A stretch of 64,000 nt of DNA. It comes from Pseudomonas sp. p1(2021b) (GTDB lineage Bacteria > Pseudomonadota > Gammaproteobacteria > Pseudomonadales > Pseudomonadaceae). A program made the translations under genes and the position numbers. Each line of letters begins with the position of its first letter. Within the stretch, counting starts at the first letter, position 1. The notes below the pieces were generated by a model, which was not told the DNA's origin, did no database searches, and worked only from the letters and a program-made list of their open reading frames with translations. Location of the stretch: positions 4,556,501 to 4,620,500 of the forward strand of contig NZ_CP083746.1 of the NCBI RefSeq assembly GCF_020151015.1, written 5' to 3'. Positions 30,378-39,661 of this stretch are shown here, piece after piece.

Positions 30378-30396
30378 GCGTGGCTGAAGCGACGCC

Positions 30397-30453
30397 ATCG
30401 CGGGACAAGCCCGCTCCCACATAGGCCGAGTAGGAGCGGGCTTGTCCCGCGAT
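30397..30453. repeat. Perfect inverted REP pair (21-bp arms)
   Basis: The arms at 30397-30417 and 30433-30453 (ATCGCGGGACAAGCCCGCTCC class) are exact reverse complements with a 15-nt spacer. They separate the convergent queG and TRIC-like genes and may act as a two-way terminator. Confidence 0.9.
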
Positions 30454-30471
30454 TGGGCCCGAAGGCCGTGC

Positions 30472-31083
30472 TCACTGCTGGTCGTTGTAGTGGAACTTGG
30501 GCATCTCCCAATGGAACCGGATCGCCAGCAGGCGCACCAGGAACCCGCCGAACAAGGTCAGCAGCATGGCCTGCTCGGCCGGCACCTTGAAATACACGCA
30601 CCCCAGGTAGAACCAGGCCGCGGCGAACGACACGCTGGCATACAGCTCGCGGCGGAACACCAGGGGAATGTCGTTGCAGAAGATATCCCGCAGGATGCCG
30701 CCGAACACCCCGGTGATCACCCCGCTGATCGACGCCACCAGCATGCCCTGGCCCATCTCCAGGGCCGTCATGCAGCCGATCAGGGTGAAGGCCACCAGCC
30801 CCAGGGCGTCGAGCACCAGGAATAGCGAGCGCAGGTGGCGCATCAGCGGCGCGATGAAGATGGTCAGCAGCGCCGCGAAGCTGGTCAGCACCAAGTACTC
30901 AGGGTGCTTCACCCAGGTCAATGGGTAATGCCCCAGCAACACGTCGCGCACCGACCCGCCGCCCAGGGCGGTGACGCAGGCGATCAGCACCACGCCGAAC
31001 CAATCCATGCCGCGACGGCCTGCCGAAAGCGCGCCGGTCATGGCTTCGGCGGTGATGGCGACGAGATAGAGCATCAACAACAT
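30472..31083 (-). CDS. TRIC-like/UPF0126 inner membrane channel protein
   Basis: 203 residues with seven predicted membrane segments, arranged as two homologous halves. The paired signature GGGSVRDVLLGHYPL in the first half and GGILRDIFCNDIPL in the second identifies the YicG/UPF0126 (bacterial TRIC) family, related to trimeric cation channels. Conductance of K+ or small solutes is known for some members, but the physiological role is unclear. The ATG at 31083 (MLLMLYLVAI) gives the proper first helix. Confidence 0.9.
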   Translation of the reverse strand: MLLMLYLVAITAEAMTGALSAGRRGMDWFGVVLIACVTALGGGSVRDVLLGHYPLTWVKHPEYLVLTSFAALLTIFIAPLMRHLRSLFLVLDALGLVAFTLIGCMTALEMGQGMLVASISGVITGVFGGILRDIFCNDIPLVFRRELYASVSFAAAWFYLGCVYFKVPAEQAMLLTLFGGFLVRLLAIRFHWEMPKFHYNDQQ

Positions 31084-31164
31084 GGTGCGTGTCCGTGGGA
31101 AAAAGGCGCGCAGTCTACCCACTCCCGGTGCGTCTAGCCATGTGCCATGCGCACCCGCCGAGGG

Positions 31165-31707
31165 TTACAGCTTGATGAAGTGCTCGCGGTAGTGGCGCAG
31201 CTCGGCGATCGACTCGCGAATGTCGTCCAGGGCCAGGTGGGTCCCGCCCTTCTTGAAGCTGTCACGCACCTGCGGTGCCCAGCGCGCGGCCAGCTCCTTG
31301 AGGGTGGAGACGTCCAGGTTGCGGTAGTGGAAGAAGCCTTCCAGCTTCGGCATGTGGCGATAGAGGAAACGCCGGTCCTGGCAGATGCTGTTGCCGCAGA
31401 TCGGCGACTTGCCCTTGGGTACCCACTGCTCGAGGAAGGCCAACGTCTGCGCCTCAGCCTCGGCCATGTCGATACGGCTCTCGCGCACGCGCTGGGTCAG
31501 GCCCGAAGCGCCATGGGTGCGGGTGTTCCAATCGTCCATCCGCGCCAGCACCTCGTCGCTGTGGTGGATGGCGATCACCGGGCCTTCGGCCAGGGTGTTG
31601 AGCTCGCTGTCGGTAACGATGGTGGCCATCTCGATGATGACGTCGTTGTCCGGATCCAGGCCGGTCATTTCCAGATCGATCCAGATCAGGTTCTGTGGGT
31701 TCTGCAT
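31165..31707 (-). CDS. orn: Oligoribonuclease
   Basis: 180 residues, the standard Orn length. DEDDh exonuclease that degrades 2-5 nt RNAs and pGpG, so it also affects c-di-GMP turnover. Motifs: [15 protein letters not shown] (ExoI), the central [13 protein letters not shown], and [20 protein letters not shown] (ExoIII). Convergent/divergent context: transcribed away from rsgA, the normal orn-rsgA arrangement. Confidence 0.98.
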   Translation of the reverse strand: MQNPQNLIWIDLEMTGLDPDNDVIIEMATIVTDSELNTLAEGPVIAIHHSDEVLARMDDWNTRTHGASGLTQRVRESRIDMAEAEAQTLAFLEQWVPKGKSPICGNSICQDRRFLYRHMPKLEGFFHYRNLDVSTLKELAARWAPQVRDSFKKGGTHLALDDIRESIAELRHYREHFIKL

Positions 31708-31843
31708 GAAGGGGCTCCTCGAATAGGCCGTCATATTAGCCTAGGCGCGGCCTTTCGTGCCGCAAACACCAGCCGAAGTGTCCGCGCCGGGCCGTGCTAA
31801 ACTGCCAGCCGTTTTCTTCCTGCCCCGCCAATACGGAACATTC

Positions 31844-32875
31844 ATGGCCAAACGCCAGCTCAACCGCCGCCAGAACTGGCGCATCGAAAAAATCCAGGGC
31901 GAGCGCGCCGCTCGCGCCGCCAAACGCGAACAACATGCCCTGCAGGAGCTGGAGGGCGGCGACCTCGGCCCTGAACAGCTGGGGTTGGTGATCGCCCATT
32001 TCGGTGTGCAAGTGGAAGTCGAAGCCCAGGATGGCGAAGCGGCGGGCCAGGTGTTTCGGTGCCATCTGCGGGCCAACCTGCCGGCACTGGTCACCGGTGA
32101 CCGCGTGGTGTGGCGTGCCGGCAACCAAGGCAATGGCGTGATCGTCGCACAGATGCCACGCACTGCCGAACTGTGTCGGCCGAACAACCATGGCCAGCTC
32201 AAGCCGGTGGCGGCCAATGTCGATCTGATCGTGATCGTCTTCGCCCCGGCGCCCGAGCCCCAGGCCAACCTGATCGACCGCTATCTGGTGGCCGCCGAGC
32301 ATGCAGGCATCCGGCCATTGCTGCTGCTGAACAAGGCCGACCTGATCGATGAGCGCAACGGCCCGACCATCGAGGCCCTGCTGGCGGTCTACCGCGACCT
32401 GGGCTACCCGCTGCTGGAGGTTTCGGCTCATCAGGGCGATGGCATGCAGCGCCTTCAGCAGATGCTCGATACGCACACCAGCGTGTTCGTCGGCCAGTCG
32501 GGCGTGGGCAAGTCTTCGCTGGTCAACAGCCTGCTGCCCGAGGTACAGACCCGTGTGGGCGACCTCTCCGAGTGGTCTGGCCAGGGCACGCACACCACCA
32601 CCACCGCGCGCCTGTACCACTTCCCCAACGGCGGCGACCTGATCGACTCGCCGGGCATCCGCGAATTTGGCCTGGGCCATGTCAGCCGTGATGACGTCGA
32701 AGCCGGGTTCATCGAGTTTCGCGACCTGATCGGCCATTGCCGCTTCCGCGATTGCAAGCATGCCCGGGAGCCTGGGTGCGCCTTGCTCCAGGCCCTGGAG
32801 GATGGGCGCGTCACGCCGCAGCGCATGAACAGCTACCGCTCGATCATCGCCAGCTTGCCGCAGGATAGCTACTGA
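31844..32875 (+). CDS. rsgA: Ribosome small-subunit-dependent GTPase RsgA
   Basis: 343 residues. Circularly permuted GTPase (G4-G1-G3 order): [10 protein letters not shown], then [14 protein letters not shown], then [10 protein letters not shown]. The OB domain comes first, and a C-terminal zinc finger ([14 protein letters not shown]) follows. It checks late 30S maturation. The start at 31844 ([14 protein letters not shown]) has the basic family N-terminus; earlier codons overlap the orn promoter region. Confidence 0.97.
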   Translation: MAKRQLNRRQNWRIEKIQGERAARAAKREQHALQELEGGDLGPEQLGLVIAHFGVQVEVEAQDGEAAGQVFRCHLRANLPALVTGDRVVWRAGNQGNGVIVAQMPRTAELCRPNNHGQLKPVAANVDLIVIVFAPAPEPQANLIDRYLVAAEHAGIRPLLLLNKADLIDERNGPTIEALLAVYRDLGYPLLEVSAHQGDGMQRLQQMLDTHTSVFVGQSGVGKSSLVNSLLPEVQTRVGDLSEWSGQGTHTTTTARLYHFPNGGDLIDSPGIREFGLGHVSRDDVEAGFIEFRDLIGHCRFRDCKHAREPGCALLQALEDGRVTPQRMNSYRSIIASLPQDSY

Positions 32876-32888
32876 CGCGGGTGATCTT

Positions 32889-32933
32889 GGGGCCGCTTTG
32901 CGGCCCATCGCGGCGCAAGGCCGCTCCTACAGG
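32889..32933. repeat. REP-type palindrome between rsgA and motB
   Basis: A GGGCCGCTTTGCGGCCC-like hairpin precedes a core REP (GCGGCGCAAGGCCGCTCCTACAGG shown by its stem GCGGC/GCCGC). It lies between the convergent rsgA and motB genes. Confidence 0.75.
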
Positions 32934-32946
32934 TGTTACGCGGCCA

Positions 32947-33960
32947 TCATTCCTGGGCGTCGTCCATCTTCAATACACCATCCTCGAAGATGTTCAGCTT
33001 CTGGCGCAGCTCCCGCGGCTGCATCGGTGCCTGGGCGCTGTCGCCCTGGGCAGGTGCTGCCGGCGCCTGGGCGCCCGGCGGAGCCGGTTCGGCCGGCGTC
33101 TGGGGCGCGCTCTGTTCCCCCTCGATGTCGCGTTGGGCCTTCTTGGTCAGGACGATGATGTCGATGCGGCGGTTGACCGGGTTGAACGGGTCCTTGCGGT
33201 CGAACAGCGACGACGAGGCATAGCCGACCACGCGCGCCACCTGTGCATCAGGGTAGCCACCGGCCACCAACGCCCGGCGCGCCGCGTTGGCGCGGTTGGC
33301 CGACAGCTCCCAGTTGCCGAACTCCCCGGTGCCGGCATAAGGCTTGGCATCGGTATGGCCACTGATGCTGATCTTGTTCGGCACCGCCTTGATGGTGTCG
33401 GCCATGGCCAGCAGGATGTCCTCGAAGTAAGGCTGCAGACGCGCGCTGCCCAGGTCGAACATCGGCCGGTTCTCGGCATCCATGATCTGGATCCGCAGGC
33501 CATCCTGGGTGATCTCGAACAGGATCTGGTCCTTGAACTTCTGTAGCTGCGGGTTTTCCTCGACCTTGTTCTGCAGCTCCTGCAACAGCAGCTGCAAGCG
33601 CTCCTGTTCGACCTGGTCGGCCAAGGTCTCGACCTGGTCCTTGTCCAGCTGGATGCTGGTGTTCGGCGTCGGCTCGGACTTCTCCTCGGGGTTGATGGTC
33701 TTCTCCGGCGCCAGCTGCGGCGAGCCGCCGAGGTCGATCACGTAGGGCGTGCCGCTCTCGGAGAAGCCGATCGGGTCCTTGAAGTAACCGGCGATGGCGA
33801 TCTTCTGCTCGGGCGTAGCCGTGGACAGCAGCCAGAGCACCAGGAAGAACGCCATCATCGCCGTGGCGAAGTCGGCGAAGGCGATCTTCCAGGAGCCGCC
33901 GTGGTGGCCGTCGCCATAGCGCTTGACGCGTTTGACGATGATGGGTTGGTTGTTCTCCAT
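32947..33960 (-). CDS. motB: Flagellar motor stator protein MotB
   Basis: 337 residues. Cytoplasmic N-terminus with Lys/Arg/His-rich start, then the single membrane helix FADFATAMMAFFLVLWLL, whose Asp is the proton-binding residue. The plug region and OmpA-like peptidoglycan-binding domain follow (ISGHTDAKPYAGTGEFGNWE..., with NWELSANRANAARRAL). A Pro/Ala-rich C-terminal tail follows. Transcribed with motA, 3 nt downstream of it. Confidence 0.97.
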   Translation of the reverse strand: MENNQPIIVKRVKRYGDGHHGGSWKIAFADFATAMMAFFLVLWLLSTATPEQKIAIAGYFKDPIGFSESGTPYVIDLGGSPQLAPEKTINPEEKSEPTPNTSIQLDKDQVETLADQVEQERLQLLLQELQNKVEENPQLQKFKDQILFEITQDGLRIQIMDAENRPMFDLGSARLQPYFEDILLAMADTIKAVPNKISISGHTDAKPYAGTGEFGNWELSANRANAARRALVAGGYPDAQVARVVGYASSSLFDRKDPFNPVNRRIDIIVLTKKAQRDIEGEQSAPQTPAEPAPPGAQAPAAPAQGDSAQAPMQPRELRQKLNIFEDGVLKMDDAQE

Positions 33961-33963
33961 GGC

Positions 33964-34815
33964 TTAGCGACCGCGGACCACTTGTTCCAGCTCGGCAAAG
34001 CTTGGGCGGTGCAACGGGTACAGCACCTTGCGACCGAACTCTACGGCCAACGACGGCGGCATGCCCGATGCCGAGGCCACCAGCGAGGCCTTGATCGCCT
34101 CGTACACGTTCAGTTCTTCCTTGGCGTCGTGGCGCAGGGCATTGGACAGCGGGCCGAAGAAACCGTAGGCGGCGAGGATACCGAAGAAGGTACCGACCAG
34201 CGCCGCCCCCACATGCAGGCCGATGGACTTCTGGTCGCCATCGCCCAGGGACGCCATGGTCACCACGATACCCAGCACCGCCGCGACGATACCAAAACCC
34301 GGCATGGCGTCGGCCACGCTGGTGACGGCATGGGAAGGATGCTCCAGCTCTTCCTTCATGCTCAGCAGCTCCATGTCGAACAGCCCCTCGAGCTCATGGG
34401 GCGCCATGTTGCCGGTGGACATGATGCGCAAGTAGTCGCAGATGAACGCGGTCATGCGCTCATCGCCTAATACCGCCGGGTACTTGGCGAAGATCGGACT
34501 CTCTTGCGGTTCTTCGATGTCGCCTTCGATGGCCATCATGCCTTCGCGGCGGCTCTTGTTGAGGATCTCGTAGACCAGGCCCAGCACCTCCAGGTAGAAG
34601 GTATGGGTGAAACGGGTGCCGAACATCTTCAGCGACTTCTTGATCACATGCAGGGTCATGTGACCGGGGTTGGCCTGAAGGAACGCACCGAAGGCCGCAC
34701 CGCCGATGATCAGCACTTCGAACGGCTGGATCAATGCCGCGATCTTGCCGTGGGAAAGTACGTATCCGCCGAGCACGCTCGCGAATACGACGATGATGCC
34801 GATAATTTTAGCCAT
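33964..34815 (-). CDS. motA: Flagellar motor stator protein MotA
   Basis: 283 residues with four membrane segments (for example IIGIIVVFASVLGGYVLSHG and GFGIVAAVLGIVVTMASLGDG). The conserved prolines flanking TM3 and the large cytoplasmic loop (about 75-165) with charged residues contacting FliG are present. A sigma-28 promoter is seen 65 nt upstream. Confidence 0.97.
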   Translation of the reverse strand: MAKIIGIIVVFASVLGGYVLSHGKIAALIQPFEVLIIGGAAFGAFLQANPGHMTLHVIKKSLKMFGTRFTHTFYLEVLGLVYEILNKSRREGMMAIEGDIEEPQESPIFAKYPAVLGDERMTAFICDYLRIMSTGNMAPHELEGLFDMELLSMKEELEHPSHAVTSVADAMPGFGIVAAVLGIVVTMASLGDGDQKSIGLHVGAALVGTFFGILAAYGFFGPLSNALRHDAKEELNVYEAIKASLVASASGMPPSLAVEFGRKVLYPLHRPSFAELEQVVRGR

Positions 34816-34879
34816 AGGTTCAGGGCACTTGCTGTCGTGGTCGGGATGAGGGACGGGAGCTTTGAAACTCTTCTTCTAC

Positions 34880-34906
34880 TTATCGGCAGAACTGCGCCAG
34901 ACTATA
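34880..34906 (-). promoter_or_regulatory. Sigma-28 (FliA) promoter for motAB
   Basis: On the minus strand, a perfect GCCGATAA (34887-34880) is preceded after exactly 15 nt by TATA (34906-34903), against the FliA consensus TAAA-N15-GCCGATAA. It points to motA. The only mismatch is in the -35. The location inside the motA/HDOD divergent gap makes it convincing. Confidence 0.75.
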
Positions 34907-34945
34907 GCCACAAATAACGAAAAGCCAGTTTGGACTGATGTCAAA

Positions 34946-36481
34946 ATGCCAATGGACGCTAAGGTGCCAAGCCAGATTCCGCGTACGCTCGATGCCTGGG
35001 TAAAGCTGCTCGATGGCATCCGCCTGCCGGTGCCCAAGGAGAGCCACGACCGGGTGTTGTCGGCCATCAACGACAGCCGCCGCTCCCTGCGGGACATTGC
35101 CGAACTGATGCAAGACAGCCCCGCCCTGGTGCTGTCGGTGATGCGCGAGGCCAACCACCCGGCCAATGCCAGCCAGGCCGAGCCTGCCGAAAGCCTCGAG
35201 ATCGCCCTCAACCGCCTGGGCCTGGCGCGCAGCGCCAGCCTGCTGGCACGCCTGCCCGCGGTGCCAGGCCAGGACATCCCGCCGGTGCTGCGCCAGTTCC
35301 TGCTGATCAGCCAGCATGCCGCGCAACAGGCCAGCGGCCTGTTCGCCAGCCGCCTGGCACGGCTGTGGCAGGAGATCCATTGGGGTAGCCTGCTGTTCCT
35401 GTCACCGCTATGGCCTATGGCACAAGCCTTTCCCAAGCTGCTCGATACCTGGGAGCTGCGGGTTATCCACAAGGGCGAGGACGCCGCCGAAGTCGAGCTC
35501 GCGCTGTTCGGCGTACGCATCATGCAACTGTGCCAGGCCGTGGCCGAACACTGGCGGCTGCCGGAATGGGTGACCCAGGGCTATCGCCTGCTGCTCGATG
35601 AGCGCGCACAACTGGCCCAGGTGCTGGCCATCGCCCGCGAGCAGGACAGCTTCACCCAACAGCAGCGCCTGGACAACGAGCCCGGGCTGCGCCGCTGGTT
35701 CAACCAGCCGGCCAATACCGTGCTGCTGGCCAACGGCCTGGCGCTGGCCGCCCAGGTGGGCTGGGACAACCCGCACCTGCTGCGCTGGCAACTGCTGACC
35801 GCCCTGTACCTGCAGACATCGCTCGACGATGTGCAACAGCAGGTCCACCAGCAGGCCGCCGCCAGCGCCCGCCATCATGCCCGTCATGCCCTGTTCCACC
35901 CCGCCGAGGCGCTGATCTGGCCCTGGCAGCAACGCCGACCGCATCCGGACATGCTCGAACCGCCACCGCCCACCACCCAGGACCTGGCGCGCTGGCGCAC
36001 GCTGTGTGGCGAGCTGCTGGCCCAACCCAGCCCGTTCGGCACGAGCCTGCACCTGTGCACCCAGGCCCGCGACGCTCTGCTGGCCTGCGGTATGCAACGG
36101 GTGATTCTGCTGACCCTGGACAAGGCCACCGAATCCCTGCGCGTGCAACAGACCGCCGGCCTGCCAACGGAGGTCGCGGCCCTGGTGCTGCCCCTGGCCG
36201 GCAGCAAATTGCTGCAACGCCTGATGACCCAGGCGGCGCAGCTGCGCCTGACACCAGACAACCACGCCCAGTTCTCGGCCTTGCTGCCAGCCCCGCTGTG
36301 GGCCGCCATCGGCAGTGAACATGTGCTGCTGCGTTCGCTGGCGGTCAATGGCCAAACGGTGATGCTGGTGATCGCAGACCAGGGCGGCAAACCGTTGGCC
36401 GATGTCAGCGTGCAAGCCTTTGGCAAGACCGCGCAATGCACCGAGCGTGCCCTGGCTGCCTTTGCCAACCGCAACGCCTGA
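34946..36481 (+). CDS. HDOD domain protein
   Basis: About 511 residues. The N-terminal half has an HDOD-like pattern (RTLDAWVKLLDGIRLPVP, DSPALVLSVMREANHPANAS, LEIALNRLGLARSASLLARL), the metal-independent relative of HD-GYP domains common in regulatory proteins. The C-terminal half (about 360-511) resembles a GAF-like sensor region (RVILLTLDKATESLRVQQTAG). No catalytic HD pair is evident. It is divergent from motAB and upstream of rhdA, but the target is unknown. Start is uncertain: ATG 34946 or 34952 fit best; the longer frame from 34862 lies in the motA promoter. Confidence 0.75.
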   Translation: MPMDAKVPSQIPRTLDAWVKLLDGIRLPVPKESHDRVLSAINDSRRSLRDIAELMQDSPALVLSVMREANHPANASQAEPAESLEIALNRLGLARSASLLARLPAVPGQDIPPVLRQFLLISQHAAQQASGLFASRLARLWQEIHWGSLLFLSPLWPMAQAFPKLLDTWELRVIHKGEDAAEVELALFGVRIMQLCQAVAEHWRLPEWVTQGYRLLLDERAQLAQVLAIAREQDSFTQQQRLDNEPGLRRWFNQPANTVLLANGLALAAQVGWDNPHLLRWQLLTALYLQTSLDDVQQQVHQQAAASARHHARHALFHPAEALIWPWQQRRPHPDMLEPPPPTTQDLARWRTLCGELLAQPSPFGTSLHLCTQARDALLACGMQRVILLTLDKATESLRVQQTAGLPTEVAALVLPLAGSKLLQRLMTQAAQLRLTPDNHAQFSALLPAPLWAAIGSEHVLLRSLAVNGQTVMLVIADQGGKPLADVSVQAFGKTAQCTERALAAFANRNA

Positions 36482-36527
36482 GCCTTGCGCTACAATCGCT
36501 CCCTCAATTCCACCCTGGAGACCGTGG

Positions 36528-37337
36528 ATGACTGACTTTTCCGGCTTGCCCCTGGTGATCGAACCGGCCGACCTGCTGCCGCGCCTGGGTTCGCCACAGC
36601 TGATCGTGGTCGACCTGACCAGCGCCAACCGCTACGGCAGCGGTCATGTCCCCGGCGCGCGCTTCGTCGACCCCAAGCGCACCCAGCTGGGCCAGCCACC
36701 GGCGCCAGGCCTGCTGCCGGCGCGCGCCGACCTGGAAAAGCTCTTCGGCGAGCTCGGCCACCGCGACGACGCGGTCTACGTGGTGTACGACGACGAGGGC
36801 GGCGGCTGGGCCGGGCGCTTCATCTGGTTGCTCGACGTCATCGGCCACAAGGGCTACCACTACCTCAACGGCGGCATCCAGGCCTGGCCGGCTGACAAGC
36901 TCTCAACCGATGTACCTGCCAGCGCGGCTGGCCCGGTCAGCCTGCAACTGCATGCAGAGCCCACCGCCACCCGCGAATACCTGCAAAGCCGACTGGGCGC
37001 GGCCGACCTGGCCATCTGGGACGCCCGCAGCCCCGGCGAGTACAAGGGCGAGAAAGTCCTGGCCGCCAAAGGCGGGCACATTCCCGGCGCGGTCAACTTC
37101 GAGTGGACCGCAGGCATGGACCTGAACGACCACCTGCGCATCCGCCCGGACATGGCCGACATCCTGCAGCAACTCGGCATCACCCCGGACAAGGAAGTGA
37201 TCACTCACTGCCAGACCCACCACCGTTCCGGCTTCACCTACTTGGTGGCCAAAGCCCTCGGCTATCCACGGGTCAAGGCCTATGCCGGCTCCTGGGGCGA
37301 GTGGGGCAACCACCCGGACACGCCTGTAGAAGTTTGA
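36528..37337 (+). CDS. rhdA: Thiosulfate sulfurtransferase (rhodanese) RhdA
   Basis: 269 residues, two tandem rhodanese domains. The first (about 15-125) is inactive; the second carries the active-site loop CQTHHR with catalytic Cys at about 228, identical to the loop of Azotobacter and Pseudomonas RhdA. It transfers sulfane sulfur from thiosulfate to cyanide or other acceptors. It is 17 nt upstream of psd on the same strand; the pair is conserved in pseudomonads. Confidence 0.93.
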   Translation: MTDFSGLPLVIEPADLLPRLGSPQLIVVDLTSANRYGSGHVPGARFVDPKRTQLGQPPAPGLLPARADLEKLFGELGHRDDAVYVVYDDEGGGWAGRFIWLLDVIGHKGYHYLNGGIQAWPADKLSTDVPASAAGPVSLQLHAEPTATREYLQSRLGAADLAIWDARSPGEYKGEKVLAAKGGHIPGAVNFEWTAGMDLNDHLRIRPDMADILQQLGITPDKEVITHCQTHHRSGFTYLVAKALGYPRVKAYAGSWGEWGNHPDTPVEV

Positions 37338-37354
37338 ATTTCCAAGGAAACCCA

Positions 37355-38218
37355 ATGAAATCCCGCTTGTTCATCATCAGCCAGTACCTGCTGCCGCACC
37401 ACCTGCTGTCGCGGCTGGCCGGCTGCGTCGCCGAGTGCCGTGCGCGCTGGTTCAAGAATGCCTTCACCGCCTGGTTCGCCAAGCGCTACCAGGTGAACAT
37501 GTCCGAGGCGCTGGTCGAGGACCTGACCGCCTACGAACACTTCAACGCCTTCTTCACCCGCGCGCTCAAGCCAGGTGCACGCCCACTGGACGAGACCCCG
37601 GGCGCCATCCTCTGCCCGGCAGACGGTGCGGTCAGCCAGCTCGGCCCGATCGAGCATGGCCGTATCTTCCAGGCCAAGGGCCACAGCTTCAGCGCCCTCG
37701 AGCTGCTGGGCGGCGACCCGCTGATGGCCGCGCCGTTCATGGGCGGCGAGTTCGCCACCATCTACCTGTCGCCCAAGGACTACCACCGCGTGCACATGCC
37801 GCTGGCCGGCACCCTGCGCGAAATGGTCTACGTGCCGGGCCGGCTGTTCTCGGTCAACCAGACCACCGCCGAGAACGTCCCGGAACTGTTCGCCCGTAAC
37901 GAGCGGGTGGTGTGCCTGTTCGACACCGAGCGCGGGCCAATGGCCGTGGTACTGGTCGGGGCGATGATCGTCGCCTCGATCGAAACGGTGTGGGCCGGTT
38001 TGGTCACGCCGCCCAAGCGTGAGGTGAAGACCTTCCGCTACGACGAAGGCAGCCGTGCGCCGATCCATCTGGAAAAAGGCGCGGAACTGGGGCGTTTCAA
38101 GCTGGGATCGACCGCCATCGTGCTGTTCGGGCCCGAGCAGGTGAAGTGGGCCGAGAGCCTGGGCGCGGGTTCGGCGGTACGCATGGGTGAGTTGCTGGCG
38201 CAGCCTGCCCAGGGCTGA
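37355..38218 (+). CDS. psd: Phosphatidylserine decarboxylase proenzyme
   Basis: 287 residues. Makes phosphatidylethanolamine in the inner membrane. The self-cleavage motif LGST (Ser at about 252) generates the pyruvoyl group; earlier conserved text is CPADGAVSQLG, FMGGEFATIYLSPKDYHRVH (in parts: YLSPKDYHRVHMPLAG) and FARNERVV. The ATG at 37355 follows AAGGAAA. Likely co-transcribed with rhdA. Confidence 0.97.
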   Translation: MKSRLFIISQYLLPHHLLSRLAGCVAECRARWFKNAFTAWFAKRYQVNMSEALVEDLTAYEHFNAFFTRALKPGARPLDETPGAILCPADGAVSQLGPIEHGRIFQAKGHSFSALELLGGDPLMAAPFMGGEFATIYLSPKDYHRVHMPLAGTLREMVYVPGRLFSVNQTTAENVPELFARNERVVCLFDTERGPMAVVLVGAMIVASIETVWAGLVTPPKREVKTFRYDEGSRAPIHLEKGAELGRFKLGSTAIVLFGPEQVKWAESLGAGSAVRMGELLAQPAQG

Positions 38219-38252
38219 GTGCTTGCCGCGAGGGTTTCGGCGCCTGTGAGAA

Positions 38253-38276
38253 CGAGCGCCGCCCGCGCGGCGCTCG
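38253..38276. terminator. Palindromic hairpin between convergent psd and serB
   Basis: A perfect 10-bp stem (CGAGCGCCGC / GCGGCGCTCG) with a 4-nt loop. It lies midway between the convergent psd and serB stops, so a two-way terminator is possible, although no U tract follows on either side. A related palindrome lies at 58071-58110. Confidence 0.55.
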
Positions 38277-38310
38277 ATATCAAAATAGCCGAAGTCCTCC
38301 CGCCGAACCT

Positions 38311-39525
38311 TCAGCTACGGGCATCACGATCGCGCATGCCCAGCAGGTACAGCACGCCATCGAGCCCCAGAGTGGAGATGGCCTGTTTAGCCGACTGGCG
38401 CACCAACGGCTTGGCGCGGAACGCGACGCCCAGGCCGGCCAGCGAGAGCATCGGCAGGTCGTTGGCGCCATCGCCCACGGCAATGGTCTGTTCCAGTTGC
38501 AGGCCCTCCTCACTCGCCAGTTGCTGAAGCAGCTCGGCCTTGCGCTGCGCATCGACGATCGGCTCGACCGCCACACCAGTGACCTTGCCGTCGATCACTT
38601 CCAGCTCGTTGGCGAAGACGTAGTCGATACCCAGGCGCGCCTGCACCTGCTTGGCGAAATAGGAGAAACCACCGGAAAGGATGGCCGTCTTGTAGCCCAG
38701 GCGCTTGAGCTCGGCGAACAGGTGCTCGGCACCTTCGGTCAGGCGCAGGGACGCGCCGATCTCGTCCAGCACGCCAACATCCAAGCCTTTGAGCAGCGCC
38801 ATACGCTCCTTGAAGCTGGCGCGGAAATCCAGCTCGCCACGCATGGCGCGCTCGGTGATCGCAGCCACCTGCTCGCCCACCCCGGCAGCCTTGGCCAGCT
38901 CGTCGATCACCTCGGCCTCGATCAGTGTCGAATCCATATCGAACACCGCCAGGCGGCGATTGCGGCGGAACAGGTCGTCTTTCTGGAAGGCGATGTCGAT
39001 GTCGAGCGCCTCGGCCAGGGCGAAGAAGTCGGCGCGCAGGGCCTGGGCATCGCTCGGCTCGCCACGCACGGAAATTTCCAGGCTGGCCTTGCTCTTCTCC
39101 ACCGGAGCATCCAGCGCCACGCGCGAGGACAGGCGCTCGATACGCTCGATCGTCAGGCCGTACTGGCTGATCACGGCGCTCACTCGCTGCAGCTGCTCGG
39201 GCGTCACCTTGCGGCTGAGCAGGGTGACGATATGGCGCGCCTCGCCCTGGCTGTCGGCCCAGTGCTGGTAGTCGCCCTCGGAAATCGGCGTGTAACGGGC
39301 TTGCAGGTTCAGCTCGTGGGCCTTGGCCTGCACGCTTTGCAGCAGCTGGGTGGCCACTTCGTTGTCTGGAATGTCGACCAGGATGCCGAAGGACAGGGTA
39401 CCGTGCATCACCGCCAGGCCGATGTCGAGGATGTTCACACCGCCCTGGACCAGGACGCCGGTAAGGGCCGCGGTGAGACCTGGACGGTCTTCACCAGTGA
39501 TGTTGATCAGGACGATTTCGCGCAA
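38311..39525 (-). CDS. serB: Phosphoserine phosphatase SerB
   Basis: 404 residues if started at the TTG at 39525 (then REIVLINITGEDRPG), which has GGAG eight bases upstream and matches the conserved N-terminus. A less likely ATG lies 11 codons upstream at 39558. N-terminal ACT-like domains (to about 180), then the HAD phosphatase core with the nucleophile motif FDMDSTLIEAEVIDE, LSGGFSYFAKQV and GDGANDLPML. Final step of serine synthesis. Confidence 0.93.
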   Translation of the reverse strand: MREIVLINITGEDRPGLTAALTGVLVQGGVNILDIGLAVMHGTLSFGILVDIPDNEVATQLLQSVQAKAHELNLQARYTPISEGDYQHWADSQGEARHIVTLLSRKVTPEQLQRVSAVISQYGLTIERIERLSSRVALDAPVEKSKASLEISVRGEPSDAQALRADFFALAEALDIDIAFQKDDLFRRNRRLAVFDMDSTLIEAEVIDELAKAAGVGEQVAAITERAMRGELDFRASFKERMALLKGLDVGVLDEIGASLRLTEGAEHLFAELKRLGYKTAILSGGFSYFAKQVQARLGIDYVFANELEVIDGKVTGVAVEPIVDAQRKAELLQQLASEEGLQLEQTIAVGDGANDLPMLSLAGLGVAFRAKPLVRQSAKQAISTLGLDGVLYLLGMRDRDARS

Positions 39526-39597
39526 GACCGGGCTCCGACTTCGATGAAAAATGCGCATTCTACCGATTTTCCGTGATGATCGGGCAGCATCGATACT

Positions 39598-39625
39598 TTG
39601 CCGACAAAACACGGCTCGCTATACT
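39598..39625 (+). promoter_or_regulatory. Candidate sigma-70 promoter for the HAMP-type sensor gene
   Basis: -35 TTGCCG (39598-39603) and -10 TATACT (39620-39625) with a 16-nt spacer, in the gap between divergent serB and the sensor gene. If used, transcription starts near 39632, which rules out the earliest in-frame ATG (39551) as the start of the gene. Confidence 0.55.
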
Positions 39626-39661
39626 GCGCAACACCTTTTTCGCCATAAAGAGCCGCGCTCT

